Assembly (NCBI GenBank): GCA_013322215.1
Contig: JAAMEZ010000021.1
Location: forward strand, 124,001 to 188,000
DNA length: 64,000 bases
Reading direction: 5' to 3'
From: Martinezella rhizogenes
Lineage (GTDB): Bacteria > Pseudomonadota > Alphaproteobacteria > Rhizobiales > Rhizobiaceae
Of this stretch, positions 7,982 through 16,321 are shown one piece after another. Position 1 is the stretch's first letter. Each line of letters opens with the position of its first letter. The notes beneath the pieces were generated by a model. That model saw nothing but the letters and a program-made list of their open reading frames with translations. It was not told the DNA's origin and did no database searches. A program made the position numbers and the translations under genes.

Positions 7982-10900
7982 TGAATTTTTCAGCATGGTC
8001 CATTCGCAATCCCGTGCCGGCGATTTTGCTGTTCGTGATGCTTGGCTTCGGCGGGCTCTGGGCATTCAAGCAGCTGGCGATCCAGAACTTCCCGGACATG
8101 GATCTTCCGACCATAAATATCTCCGCTACGCTCGATGGTGCTGCACCGACGCAGCTCGAAACGGAAGTTGCACGTACCATCGAAGACAGTCTTGCCACGC
8201 TGAGCTATCTTGATCACATCACGACGACGATCACGGATGGCACCGTGTCGATCAAGGTCTCCTTCAAACTGGACAAGGATAGCGAGGCGGCTCTCAACGA
8301 GGTTCGCAATGCCGTCGATAGCGTCAAAGCCGACTTGCCGGCACAAATGGAGACGCCGAGTGTCACCAAGAGTACCGTCCAAAGCTCCGCGCTCGTCACC
8401 TATGCGGTCCGCTCGACCAATCTTAACGAGACCGAGTTGTCCTGGTTCATCGACAACGATCTGACCAAGGCCTTGCTGTCCGTGTCGGGTGTCGGTCAGG
8501 TCAACCGTATTGGCGGCGTCGATCGCGAGGTGCATGTTGATCTCGATCCGTCGACCATGGCATCGCTCGGGGTCACCGCGGCAACCGTGTCCTCGCAGCT
8601 CAAAGCCGTGCAGGCCGATACGTCGGGCGGCCTTGGTGAAATCGGGGAGGCGCGGCAGACATTGCGCACCCTTGGAAACCTGCCGTCCGTCGAAGCGCTG
8701 CAGGCACTTAGAATCCCGCTGGCAAACGGGCAAGCCGCGCGTCTCGACGATATCGCATCGGTCGGGGACAGTTTTGCGTCTCGAACGTCGATGGCCTATC
8801 TCGATGGCAAACCGGTGGTGGCGGTTGAGATCAAGCGCTCGAAAGGCTTTTCGGACAGCGGGGTTGCCGCAGCTGTCGATATGGCGATGAAGAAATTCGC
8901 TGCAGCACATTCCAATGTGCAAATCGATCAGGCCTATAGCACGATCGGACCGATCATGGAGAACTACCATGGTTCGATGCATATGCTCTACGAGGGTGCC
9001 ATCCTCGCCATCATCGTTGTCTGGATCTTCCTTCGGGACTGGCGTGCGACAATTCTGTCGGCGGTGGCGCTGCCTTTGTCGGTAATCCCGACATTTCTCG
9101 CCATGTATTTTGCCGGTTTCAGTCTCAACATCATCACGCTGCTTGCCCTGTCACTGGTGGTTGGCATCCTCGTGGATGATGCCATCGTCGAAATCGAAAA
9201 TATTGCGCGCCACCTGCAGATGGGCAAGCGGCCGATCGATGCCGCGATGGAGGCGGCCAATGAAATTGGCCTCGCCGTCATCGCAACCACCTTCACGCTT
9301 GTTGCGGTCTTCCTGCCGACGGCTTTCATGGGTGGTATTCCGGGGCTTCTGTTCCGGCAGTTCGGGATTACCGCTGCGGTCGCAGTCCTTGCCTCGCTTG
9401 TCGTTGCTCGTCTGCTGACACCCATGATGGCAGCTTATTTCATGAAGGCTTATCCGTCTGAGGAGAAGGATGGCCGTATCATGCGTACCTATATGAGGGT
9501 CGCGAAGGCTGCCTTGAACTACAGGAAGACCACGGTTGCGACAACGGTTGTCATCGTGGCGCTTTCACTTTCCACCATTCCCTTCCTGAAGTCCGGTTTC
9601 CTGCCTGCTTCGGATGATGCTCGCACGCAGATCACGCTTACGATGCAACCTGGCTCCACCATTCAGCAGACCGCTGCAATGACCCGTAAGGCCGCCGATA
9701 TTGTCGGCGTGCTGCCTGATGTCACGCATGTCTTCTCCTCGGTTGGTTCTTCATCGTCCGGTGGCGGGATCGACAGCAGTTCCACGAGCGATGTTGCCTC
9801 CTCGACGATCGTGGTCGTCCTGACGCCGATCTCGGAGCGGGATCGAAAGCAGTCGGAGATCGAAAACGACATTCGGCAGGCACTATCGGTCCTTCCGGGA
9901 GTACGTGTGGAGGTCGGCAGTGGTGGCAATGGCACCAAGCTCGACATCACTCTCGCCGGTGATGACGCTGGCGTACTCGACAGCGCAAGCACGGCGCTGG
10001 AGGAGCAGCTTCGCACGCTTCGGGGGATTGGAGCAGTTACATCGACGGCGGCCAGACAAGCACCTGAAATCCAGATCACGCCCGATTTTGCGCGAGCCGC
10101 AGCGCTCGGCATAACGTCGAACGCGATCGCCAGCGCCGTGCGCGTGGCGACGAACGGCGAATATTCCTCCGATCTGCCAAAGCTCACCTTGCCGCAGCGC
10201 CAGATCCCGATCGTCGTACGCTTCTCGCCGGAAACGCGCACCAATCTCGATGACATCAAGAATATGCGGGTGGTGGGAACGAATGGCAGCGTCGATCTCG
10301 GATCGATTGCTGATATCCGCATCGGTGGCAGCCCCTCGGAGATCGACCGGATCGACCGTATGCGCAATGTCACCGTTTCCGTCGAACTCAACGGCCGTAT
10401 TCTCGGCGACGTCAACCGCGAGGCGCAGGCATTGCCGGCGCTCCGGCACCTGCCGCAGGGCGTCACGCTGGTGGAGCAGGGGGAATTGCAGCGCAGTTCG
10501 GAGCTGTTCCAGAGCTTCGGCCTTGCCATGGCGATCGGCGTGTTCTGTATCTATGCCGTCCTCGTCCTGTTGTTCCACGATTTTCTGCAGCCGCTCACGC
10601 TTCTGATGGCCTTGCCGCTCTCGCTCGGAGGTGCGCTGTTGCCGCTGGTCATGACGGGAACGAGCTTCTCGATGGCGGCCGTCATCGGGCTGCTTATGCT
10701 GATGGGCGTGGTGACGAAGAATTCCATCCTGCTGATCGAATATGCGATCATGTCGCGACGGCAAGGCATGTCCAGGTTCGACGCGCTTATCGATGCATGT
10801 CACAAGCGCGCGCGGCCGATCGTCATGACCACCGTTGCCATGGCGTCGGGCATGCTTCCCGTCGCCCTCAGCCTGACGGGTGGCGATTCAAGCTTCCGTC

Positions 10901-11130
10901 AGCCGATGGCGATCGTCGTGATCGGCGGCGTGACGATGTCGACGCTGCTCAGCCTCATCGTCATCCCCGTCATTTTCACCTTCGTCGATGACCTGGAAAC
11001 AGTCCTGAAGCGGCTCCTGCGTCGGATCGGCCTGTCCCCCGAAAATGCCACAGAAGCTCCTGCGCCCGTGGACCGTGGAGCCGTTGCATTCCGGCCCGAT
11101 CATGCACGCCGAGGACATGGTCATGGCTGA
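7981..11130 (+). CDS. RND-family efflux pump permease (AcrB/MexB-like)
   Basis: Inner-membrane proton-driven drug/solute exporter of 1,049 residues, standard for the HAE1-type family. Seen: the N-terminal SAWSIRNPVPAILLFVMLGFGG helix and porter-domain motifs. In TM4, LSLVVGILVDDAIVEIENI contains the proton-relay Asp pair (about residues 399-400). Later come AVFLPTAFMGGIPGLLFRQFGIT and in the second half GLLMLMGVVTKNSILLIEYA. Translationally coupled to the fusion protein. The divergent two-component genes probably control it. The substrate cannot be read from the sequence. Confidence 0.95.
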   Translation: MNFSAWSIRNPVPAILLFVMLGFGGLWAFKQLAIQNFPDMDLPTINISATLDGAAPTQLETEVARTIEDSLATLSYLDHITTTITDGTVSIKVSFKLDKDSEAALNEVRNAVDSVKADLPAQMETPSVTKSTVQSSALVTYAVRSTNLNETELSWFIDNDLTKALLSVSGVGQVNRIGGVDREVHVDLDPSTMASLGVTAATVSSQLKAVQADTSGGLGEIGEARQTLRTLGNLPSVEALQALRIPLANGQAARLDDIASVGDSFASRTSMAYLDGKPVVAVEIKRSKGFSDSGVAAAVDMAMKKFAAAHSNVQIDQAYSTIGPIMENYHGSMHMLYEGAILAIIVVWIFLRDWRATILSAVALPLSVIPTFLAMYFAGFSLNIITLLALSLVVGILVDDAIVEIENIARHLQMGKRPIDAAMEAANEIGLAVIATTFTLVAVFLPTAFMGGIPGLLFRQFGITAAVAVLASLVVARLLTPMMAAYFMKAYPSEEKDGRIMRTYMRVAKAALNYRKTTVATTVVIVALSLSTIPFLKSGFLPASDDARTQITLTMQPGSTIQQTAAMTRKAADIVGVLPDVTHVFSSVGSSSSGGGIDSSSTSDVASSTIVVVLTPISERDRKQSEIENDIRQALSVLPGVRVEVGSGGNGTKLDITLAGDDAGVLDSASTALEEQLRTLRGIGAVTSTAARQAPEIQITPDFARAAALGITSNAIASAVRVATNGEYSSDLPKLTLPQRQIPIVVRFSPETRTNLDDIKNMRVVGTNGSVDLGSIADIRIGGSPSEIDRIDRMRNVTVSVELNGRILGDVNREAQALPALRHLPQGVTLVEQGELQRSSELFQSFGLAMAIGVFCIYAVLVLLFHDFLQPLTLLMALPLSLGGALLPLVMTGTSFSMAAVIGLLMLMGVVTKNSILLIEYAIMSRRQGMSRFDALIDACHKRARPIVMTTVAMASGMLPVALSLTGGDSSFRQPMAIVVIGGVTMSTLLSLIVIPVIFTFVDDLETVLKRLLRRIGLSPENATEAPAPVDRGAVAFRPDHARRGHGHG

Positions 11131-11146
11131 CCGCCGCCTCCGGAGA

Positions 11147-11166
11147 ACCGCGGCTTGAGCCGCGGT
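11147..11166. terminator. GC-rich hairpin after the RND pump gene
   Basis: Perfect inverted repeat ACCGCGGCT-TG-AGCCGCGGT, 16 nt after the pump stop. A T-run does not follow directly, so it may act as an RNA-stabilising or Rho-assisted structure rather than a classical terminator. Confidence 0.45.
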
Positions 11167-11243
11167 CTTCGGCAGTTCTTGGCGATCATCAGTTTGAGCG
11201 TCGGCAATGACCGCGATAACCGGATTGGCGATAGAGGAAATTC

Positions 11244-11981
11244 ATGAATTTAACGATCGTCCCCGATATCTTGGTCGTTGATAACGACGACAAGATTCGC
11301 CACCTTCTGAGCGAACATCTTGGCGACCAAGGCTTCCGCGTCAGGACGGTAAGCAATCTTCATGGCTGCAGGGAGATTCTTGCTCGGTGTCCTCCCGATC
11401 TCATAATTTTGGAGGTCATGCTGCCTGATGGATCGGGTCTCGATCTCTGCCGCGATTTGCAGAACCATCACAGTCGGGTTCCCGTCATTTTGTTGACAGT
11501 GCTGAAGGAGGACATCGATCGTATCCTCGGCCTCGAGATCGGCGCCGACGATTATCTCTGCAAGCCGTTCAATCCTCGCGAGCTGACTGCGCGGATCCGG
11601 GCTGTCTTGCGTCGCATGAATTTTAGAACGCCATCAGAGTCTCAGACGAAATGCTTTCGCTTTGCGGACATTATACTTGATCCGCAGCGTAGCCGGGTAA
11701 CAAGGAGCAATGGCGACGCGATCACGCTGACTGGCGCCGAATTTGATCTTCTCAAGGCGTTTCTGGAGCGCGCCGGCCGATTGCTGTCGCGTGATCAACT
11801 GCTTGACCTGACCCAGAGGCGTGACCGCGATCCGGCCGATCGCTCGATCGATGTTCTCATCAGCCGGCTGCGTCGCAAGCTTGGCGAAACAGTTGACGAG
11901 CCGATATTCAGAACGATCCGCAATGGCGGTTATCAGCTTGCGGTCGCGGTCACCACGGTCGAGTCAGATTTTGAACCTTAG
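11244..11981 (+). CDS. Orphan OmpR-family response regulator with Glu at the phosphorylation site
   Basis: Receiver plus winged-helix regulator, 245 residues. The receiver has ILVVDNDDKIRHLLSEHL (acidic pocket) and DDYLCKPFNPREL (conserved Lys), but the phospho-acceptor position reads LIILEVMLPDGSG: codon GAG, Glu57, where the family has Asp. The effector domain is intact (LTGAEFDLLKAFLERAGRLLSRDQLL, DRSIDVLISRLRRKLG, IRNGGYQL). No kinase gene adjoins it; it follows the pump gene by 113 nt. Glu often mimics phospho-Asp, so it may be constitutively active or phosphorylation-independent (inference). Confidence 0.88.
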   Translation: MNLTIVPDILVVDNDDKIRHLLSEHLGDQGFRVRTVSNLHGCREILARCPPDLIILEVMLPDGSGLDLCRDLQNHHSRVPVILLTVLKEDIDRILGLEIGADDYLCKPFNPRELTARIRAVLRRMNFRTPSESQTKCFRFADIILDPQRSRVTRSNGDAITLTGAEFDLLKAFLERAGRLLSRDQLLDLTQRRDRDPADRSIDVLISRLRRKLGETVDEPIFRTIRNGGYQLAVAVTTVESDFEP

Positions 11982-12036
11982 GCTGTCATTTGACATGCCC
12001 ATCATGGCGGCCACCGCCGTTGCCTTTCGGGCGGCT

Positions 12037-12930
12037 TCAGCCTCTTTCCCGAAGGGCATCGATGACGACAGAGAATGCGCGAAGATTCTGTCGGCGGCTG
12101 GGATAATAAAGGTAGTAGCCGGCGAACTTCGGACACCAGTCGTCTAGGACAATCTGAAGCCGTCCCGCTTCCAGATGATGCTCGACATAGCTTTCCGGAA
12201 CGTAGGCAATTCCATGTCCGTCCAGGGCGGCAGATATCATCTCGCGGTCGGTATTCAACGTAAGCTGACCTTCGGCCCTGACCCGGATCTCCTCTCCACC
12301 CTTCTCGAACTCCCAGGCATAGAGACCGCCGATGCGGTCGAGGCGTCGACGAATGCAATTGTGACGCATCAGTTCCTGTGGCGTCAGCGGTACGGATCTG
12401 GTTCTAAAATATTCTGGAGAGCCGACCGCCACCAGCCTCCAGTCGGGGCCGATACGTACCGCGATCATGTCCTTTTCGAGGCTTTCGCCAAGTCTGACGC
12501 CGGCATCGAACCCGTCTTCGACGATGTTGCGGAAGCTGCCATCGACGCTGAGTTCAAGCTTGATGTCAGGGTAATCGGCAAGGATGGACGACAATTTCGG
12601 CCACACGACGCTCTCCATCGCATGGTTGGAAAGGGTGATCCTGACGGTTCCGGCCGGTCGCTCCCGATAGACGGTCAATGCTTCGATGTCCGCTTCGATC
12701 TCGGCAATGCGGGGCGACAGGGATTGCTGCAGACGCTCGCCCGCCTCGGTCAGCCCAACGCTTCTTGTCGTGCGCGTCAGCAGGCGCATACCCAGACGTT
12801 CTTCAAGTTTCTTCACTGCATGACTGAGCGTCGATTGCGATGTGCCCAGCTTTGCGGCCGCCTTCGTGAAGCTCCGCTCCTCGGCGACGGCCAGGAATAC
12901 CAGCAGTTCGTTGAAATTTTCCCGTGGCAT
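12037..12930 (-). CDS. LysR-family transcriptional regulator
   Basis: 297-residue LysR regulator. The N-terminal winged helix is MPRENFNELLVFLAVAEERSFTKAAAKLGTSQSTLSHAVKKLEERLG; the C-terminal part is a two-lobed inducer-binding domain (AGTVRITLSNHAMESVVWPKL onward), of the group often annotated near oxidoreductases. The start at 12930 has AGGA 7 nt upstream. It is divergent from the zinc alcohol dehydrogenase gene and shares a 156-nt promoter region containing GATAGG/CCTATC symmetry, so it most likely regulates that gene and possibly the MFS gene. Confidence 0.92.
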   Translation of the reverse strand: MPRENFNELLVFLAVAEERSFTKAAAKLGTSQSTLSHAVKKLEERLGMRLLTRTTRSVGLTEAGERLQQSLSPRIAEIEADIEALTVYRERPAGTVRITLSNHAMESVVWPKLSSILADYPDIKLELSVDGSFRNIVEDGFDAGVRLGESLEKDMIAVRIGPDWRLVAVGSPEYFRTRSVPLTPQELMRHNCIRRRLDRIGGLYAWEFEKGGEEIRVRAEGQLTLNTDREMISAALDGHGIAYVPESYVEHHLEAGRLQIVLDDWCPKFAGYYLYYPSRRQNLRAFSVVIDALRERG

Positions 12931-12977
12931 AACCTTGTCCTACCTCAAATTCGCAGGACATATTAATATCAATTTTC

Positions 12978-13003
12978 GATAGGTTCATGCAAATTACCCT
13001 ATC
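12978..13003. promoter_or_regulatory. Candidate LysR operator between regulator and dehydrogenase
   Basis: Inverted repeat GATAGG-N14-CCTATC centred in the divergent region. LysR activators often bind an interrupted dyad near their own start. Assignment is positional. Confidence 0.4.
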
Positions 13004-13086
13004 TAATCCGATGGATCGAGCAATGCTATCTGATCTCCCGATCACGAAACAATCGGGCGCAATGCGCCCCGACGGGAGACCACGCC

Positions 13087-14103
13087 ATGCTTGGAACAGT
13101 CCTTCATGCCCCCGGTGACATTCGTTGCGAGGAAGTCCCGGAACCGAAGATCCTCAAGCCGACCGATGCCATCGTCAAGCTCTCGGCATCCTGTGTCTGC
13201 GGCTCCGATCTCTGGCCGTACCGCGGCATCCAGGCGGTGACCGGGCCACAGCATATGGGGCACGAATATTGCGGGGTTGTCGTGGAGGTCGGCAGTGAGG
13301 TGAAGACGATCCGGCCGGGCCAGTTCGTCGTCGGCTCGTTCTGCCTTTCGGACAACACATGCCCGCACTGCCGGTTTGGTTTTCAGTCGTCTTGCGAACA
13401 TCGCGAGTTCATGTCTGCGGCCCAGGCACCCTATGCACGGATTGCGCTTGCCGACGGAACCCTGGTTGCGACCGATACCATGCCGTCGGATGATCTGATC
13501 CCAAGCCTTCTTGCTGCCTCGGATGTTTTGGGCACGGGTTGGTATGCGGCAGATGCGGCACGCGTTGCTCCGGGTTGTACGGCCGTCGTGGTCGGCGACG
13601 GCGCTGTCGGTCTCATGGGCGTGCTCTCCGCCAAGCAGATGGGCGCTGGGCGCATCATTGCCATGAGCCGCCACAAGCAACGCCAGGAACTTGCCCTCGA
13701 ATATGGCGCGACCGACATCGTCACCGAGCGCGGCGATGCAGGCGTGGCGAAGATCAAGGAACTGACTGCAGGGGTCGGAGCTGATTCCGTTCTTGAATGC
13801 GTCGGTACTCAGGAATCCATGCTGCAGGCAATCAATAGCGCCCGACCCGGCGGCTCGATCGGCTATGTCGGCGTTCCGCATGGCGTCGAGCTCGACGGGC
13901 AGATGCTGTTCTTCCAGCAGAAGAACCTGCTCGGCGGCCCGGCTCCTGTGCGTCGCTTCCTTCCCCACCTCATCGATCTCATCATGACCCGTCAGATCAA
14001 TCCCGGAAAGGTCTTCGATCTGGCGGTTCCGCTTGCCGATGTCGCGCATGGTTATAAGGCCATGGATGAGCGCCGCGCCATAAAGGCGCTGCTCAGAATG
14101 TGA
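13087..14103 (+). CDS. Zinc-dependent alcohol dehydrogenase family protein
   Basis: Medium-chain NAD(P)-dependent dehydrogenase, 338 residues. Catalytic zinc motif: CVCGSDLWPYRG and GHEYCGVVVEVG; structural-zinc loop NTCPHCRFGFQSSCEH with four Cys. The Rossmann fold has VVGDGAVGLMGVLSAKQMGAGRIIAMSRH. GGGAG precedes the ATG. Substrate unknown; this subgroup commonly acts on small alcohols or aldehydes. The divergent LysR is its probable regulator. A 20-codon ORF at 14114-14176 follows and looks like a non-coding scrap. Confidence 0.92.
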   Translation: MLGTVLHAPGDIRCEEVPEPKILKPTDAIVKLSASCVCGSDLWPYRGIQAVTGPQHMGHEYCGVVVEVGSEVKTIRPGQFVVGSFCLSDNTCPHCRFGFQSSCEHREFMSAAQAPYARIALADGTLVATDTMPSDDLIPSLLAASDVLGTGWYAADAARVAPGCTAVVVGDGAVGLMGVLSAKQMGAGRIIAMSRHKQRQELALEYGATDIVTERGDAGVAKIKELTAGVGADSVLECVGTQESMLQAINSARPGGSIGYVGVPHGVELDGQMLFFQQKNLLGGPAPVRRFLPHLIDLIMTRQINPGKVFDLAVPLADVAHGYKAMDERRAIKALLRM

Positions 14104-14209
14104 GGAACAGGCCATGAAAGAGAGACAACTCATCGCGGCGGCAAGCGTCTCCGTCACCATCGAGACTATCCGCTGAACAGCCCGTTCTGAGCAACTTTGG
14201 ACAACTGAC

Positions 14210-15385
14210 ATGGAAACCACCTATGACCGCGCCGTCGAGCGTGCGGCCAGCCCATGGGCTGCGGTCATCTGCATGACGCTGATGACCTTCACCCTCGTTG
14301 CTTCTGAGTTTCTGCCCGTCAGCCTGCTAACACCAATCGCTGACGAGCTTGGCATTACCGCGGGTCAGGCGGGCCAGGCGATTTCCGTTTCGGGGTTTTT
14401 CGCGGTCGTCACCAGCCTGTTCAGCAACACGGTGCTGTGGCGGCTGGATCGCCGAACGGTGGTCCTGTCCTATACGATCGTGATGGTGCTCTCGGGTCTG
14501 GCGATCACGTTCGCGCCCAATTATCTTGTCTTCATGTTCGGCCGCGCGCTGATCGGCATCGCGATCGGCGGTTTCTGGTCCCTGTCCACCTCCATCGTCG
14601 CGCGTATCGCTGCCGAACAGGATGTTCCAAAGGCGCTTGCCATGTTGCAGAGCGGGACTGCTCTGGCCACGGTCATTGCTCAGCCGCTGGGAAGCTTCCT
14701 CGGCGGGCTGATAGGCTGGCGCGGTGCCTTCTTCATCGTCGTTCCGGTCGGCATCATCGCCTTCGTCTGGCAGATTTTCGCCTTGCCGCGGATGCCTGGC
14801 GGTCCGACGAATATCGGGAGCAGCCCGCTCGGGCTGCTGCGAAACCGCATCTTTGCTATCAACATGGCGGCCATGTCCTTGTTCTTCATGGGCCAGTTCG
14901 CACTGTCGACCTATCTTCGACCGGTCCTTGGAGACGTAACAAGGCTCGATGTGAACGAACTGTCGGTCGTTCTCCTCGGCATCGGCCTCTTTGGCCTGCT
15001 GGGCACCTTCTTGATCGGTTTCCTGCTGCGAGCGCATCTGGGTGCCGTCCTCGTCGGGTTCCCTGCGGCGCTCGCTGCGGTCGCTCTGCTGCTGATCCCG
15101 CTGGCACCCTCGGGTATTGCGATCGCTGCACTCCTCTGCCTGTTCGGATTCTTTGTCACGCCCATTCCCGTGGCCTGGAACACATGGATGACCCGCACCA
15201 TTCCTGACAAACTCGAGGCGGGTGGTGGACTGCTGGTGGCGCTGATCCAGGCGGCAATTACCGCAGGTGCCTTCACAGGCGGGATACTGTTCGACGGTAT
15301 CGGCTGGTGGAGCGCATTCGCCTATAGCGGTGTTCTGTTTCTGGCGGCTGCCATCATTCCGTTCATCGCAAGACGGACCGAGTGA
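14210..15385 (+). CDS. MFS exporter, NepI-like (purine nucleoside efflux type)
   Basis: Twelve-helix major facilitator transporter, 391 residues. The N-terminal TLVASEFLPVSLLTPIADELGITAGQAGQAISVSGFFAV, the TM4 region LIGIAIGGFWSLSTSIVAR, and QPLGSFLGGLIGWRGAF strongly resemble E. coli NepI, the ribonucleoside efflux pump; WNTWMTRTIPD in the C-terminal half also matches. It lies downstream of the alcohol dehydrogenase gene with a 106-nt gap, so cotranscription is possible. The actual substrate may differ. Confidence 0.87.
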   Translation: METTYDRAVERAASPWAAVICMTLMTFTLVASEFLPVSLLTPIADELGITAGQAGQAISVSGFFAVVTSLFSNTVLWRLDRRTVVLSYTIVMVLSGLAITFAPNYLVFMFGRALIGIAIGGFWSLSTSIVARIAAEQDVPKALAMLQSGTALATVIAQPLGSFLGGLIGWRGAFFIVVPVGIIAFVWQIFALPRMPGGPTNIGSSPLGLLRNRIFAINMAAMSLFFMGQFALSTYLRPVLGDVTRLDVNELSVVLLGIGLFGLLGTFLIGFLLRAHLGAVLVGFPAALAAVALLLIPLAPSGIAIAALLCLFGFFVTPIPVAWNTWMTRTIPDKLEAGGGLLVALIQAAITAGAFTGGILFDGIGWWSAFAYSGVLFLAAAIIPFIARRTE

Positions 15386-15501
15386 TTTGGGGGCAGATGG
15401 TTAGGTCGTGACCGGCCCTACGATGCGCGCCTGGATCAAAAGCCCGGCCGACAGGCCACGCCGGGCGCGTCTTCCACTATTCAGGCCGTGGTCGATATCG
15501 G

Positions 15502-16143
15502 CTATGTCTGCAAAATATGCCTGCGGGTCAGCTCTTTGAGCACATCGACGTCGCGCTTCTCTATCGAGTCGATCATCTGCTGGTGCTCGCGGCCGGACTG
15601 CTCGATGCGGGCTCGGGTGCGCCATTGCGACACCGGCGCCGACGAGGTGCGCTGCCGGATTTCGGTGATGAGCTCGACAAGCTCCTGGTTTCCTGCAAGC
15701 ACCAGCAAATAGCGGTGAAACGCCAGGTTGGCTTCGTAAAGTTCGAGCATGGTGCCATTGAGCACCAGATCGTCGAAGCGCGAAGCTAGCGCGCGCAAAT
15801 TGGCAATATCCGCATCGCCGGCATTGGCGACAATGCGATCGCTGATCGCCACTTCGAGGATCACGCGGATATCGCTCACTTCCTGGGCGCGGCGCCCATC
15901 CTGCTCGTGCACGTGATAGCCGCGATTGGGAATATGCTCGACAAGCCGCTTCTGCACGAGGCGGTCGAGCGCGCGCCGCACCTGCGGCCTCGTACAGTTG
16001 TAGCGGCGCTCCAGATCGATCTGCTTCAGCCATGTTCCGGGTGGGAGCCTGCCCGCGAGGATGTCTTGGAGGATAAGCTCGGTCACGTCGGGCGCCTCTC
16101 CCTCGTGTGACGACGCTGCCGCTTCAGCTTCCAGCGAGTTCAT
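15502..16143 (-). CDS. GntR-family transcriptional regulator (FCD type)
   Basis: 213-residue regulator with winged helix at about residues 20-85 (VTELILQDILAGRLPPGTWLKQ, RRYNCTRPQVRRALDRLVQKRLVEHIPNRGYHV) and a C-terminal FCD helical domain (NLAFHRYLLVLAGNQELVELI, GREHQQMIDSIEKRDVDVLKEL). I chose ATG 16143 because GGGAGAG lies just upstream; an in-frame ATG at 16194 lacks a ribosome site. It diverges from the M20/ABC operon, whose promoter carries an 18-bp perfect palindrome, its likely operator. Confidence 0.88.
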   Translation of the reverse strand: MNSLEAEAAASSHEGEAPDVTELILQDILAGRLPPGTWLKQIDLERRYNCTRPQVRRALDRLVQKRLVEHIPNRGYHVHEQDGRRAQEVSDIRVILEVAISDRIVANAGDADIANLRALASRFDDLVLNGTMLELYEANLAFHRYLLVLAGNQELVELITEIRQRTSSAPVSQWRTRARIEQSGREHQQMIDSIEKRDVDVLKELTRRHILQT

Positions 16144-16272
16144 GCAGCTCTCCCAGACCTTCCCAAGTTGGCGATGACTATCATAGCTCCGCATTTTTCA
16201 ACAACGACGCTCGTTATCCTTGCTGAAAAAATATCCATGCTCATCTCTTGCGCATCCGTTTTTATTGGCACA

Positions 16273-16290
16273 TAAATTGGTACCAATTTA
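16273..16290. promoter_or_regulatory. 18-bp perfect palindrome, probable GntR operator
   Basis: TAAATTGGTACCAATTTA is fully self-complementary and sits 31 nt before the M20 hydrolase start codon, in the divergent GntR/M20 intergenic region. Its TTGGTACCAA core has the size and symmetry usual for FCD-GntR operators. Position near the promoter suggests repression. Confidence 0.65.
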
Positions 16291-16321
16291 GTATCCATTA
16301 TATGAGGCGGATGGCAAGTCC

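Noticed and set aside
14114..14176. 20-codon ORF after the alcohol dehydrogenase gene
   Set aside because: Too short, weak ribosome site, no recognisable product.
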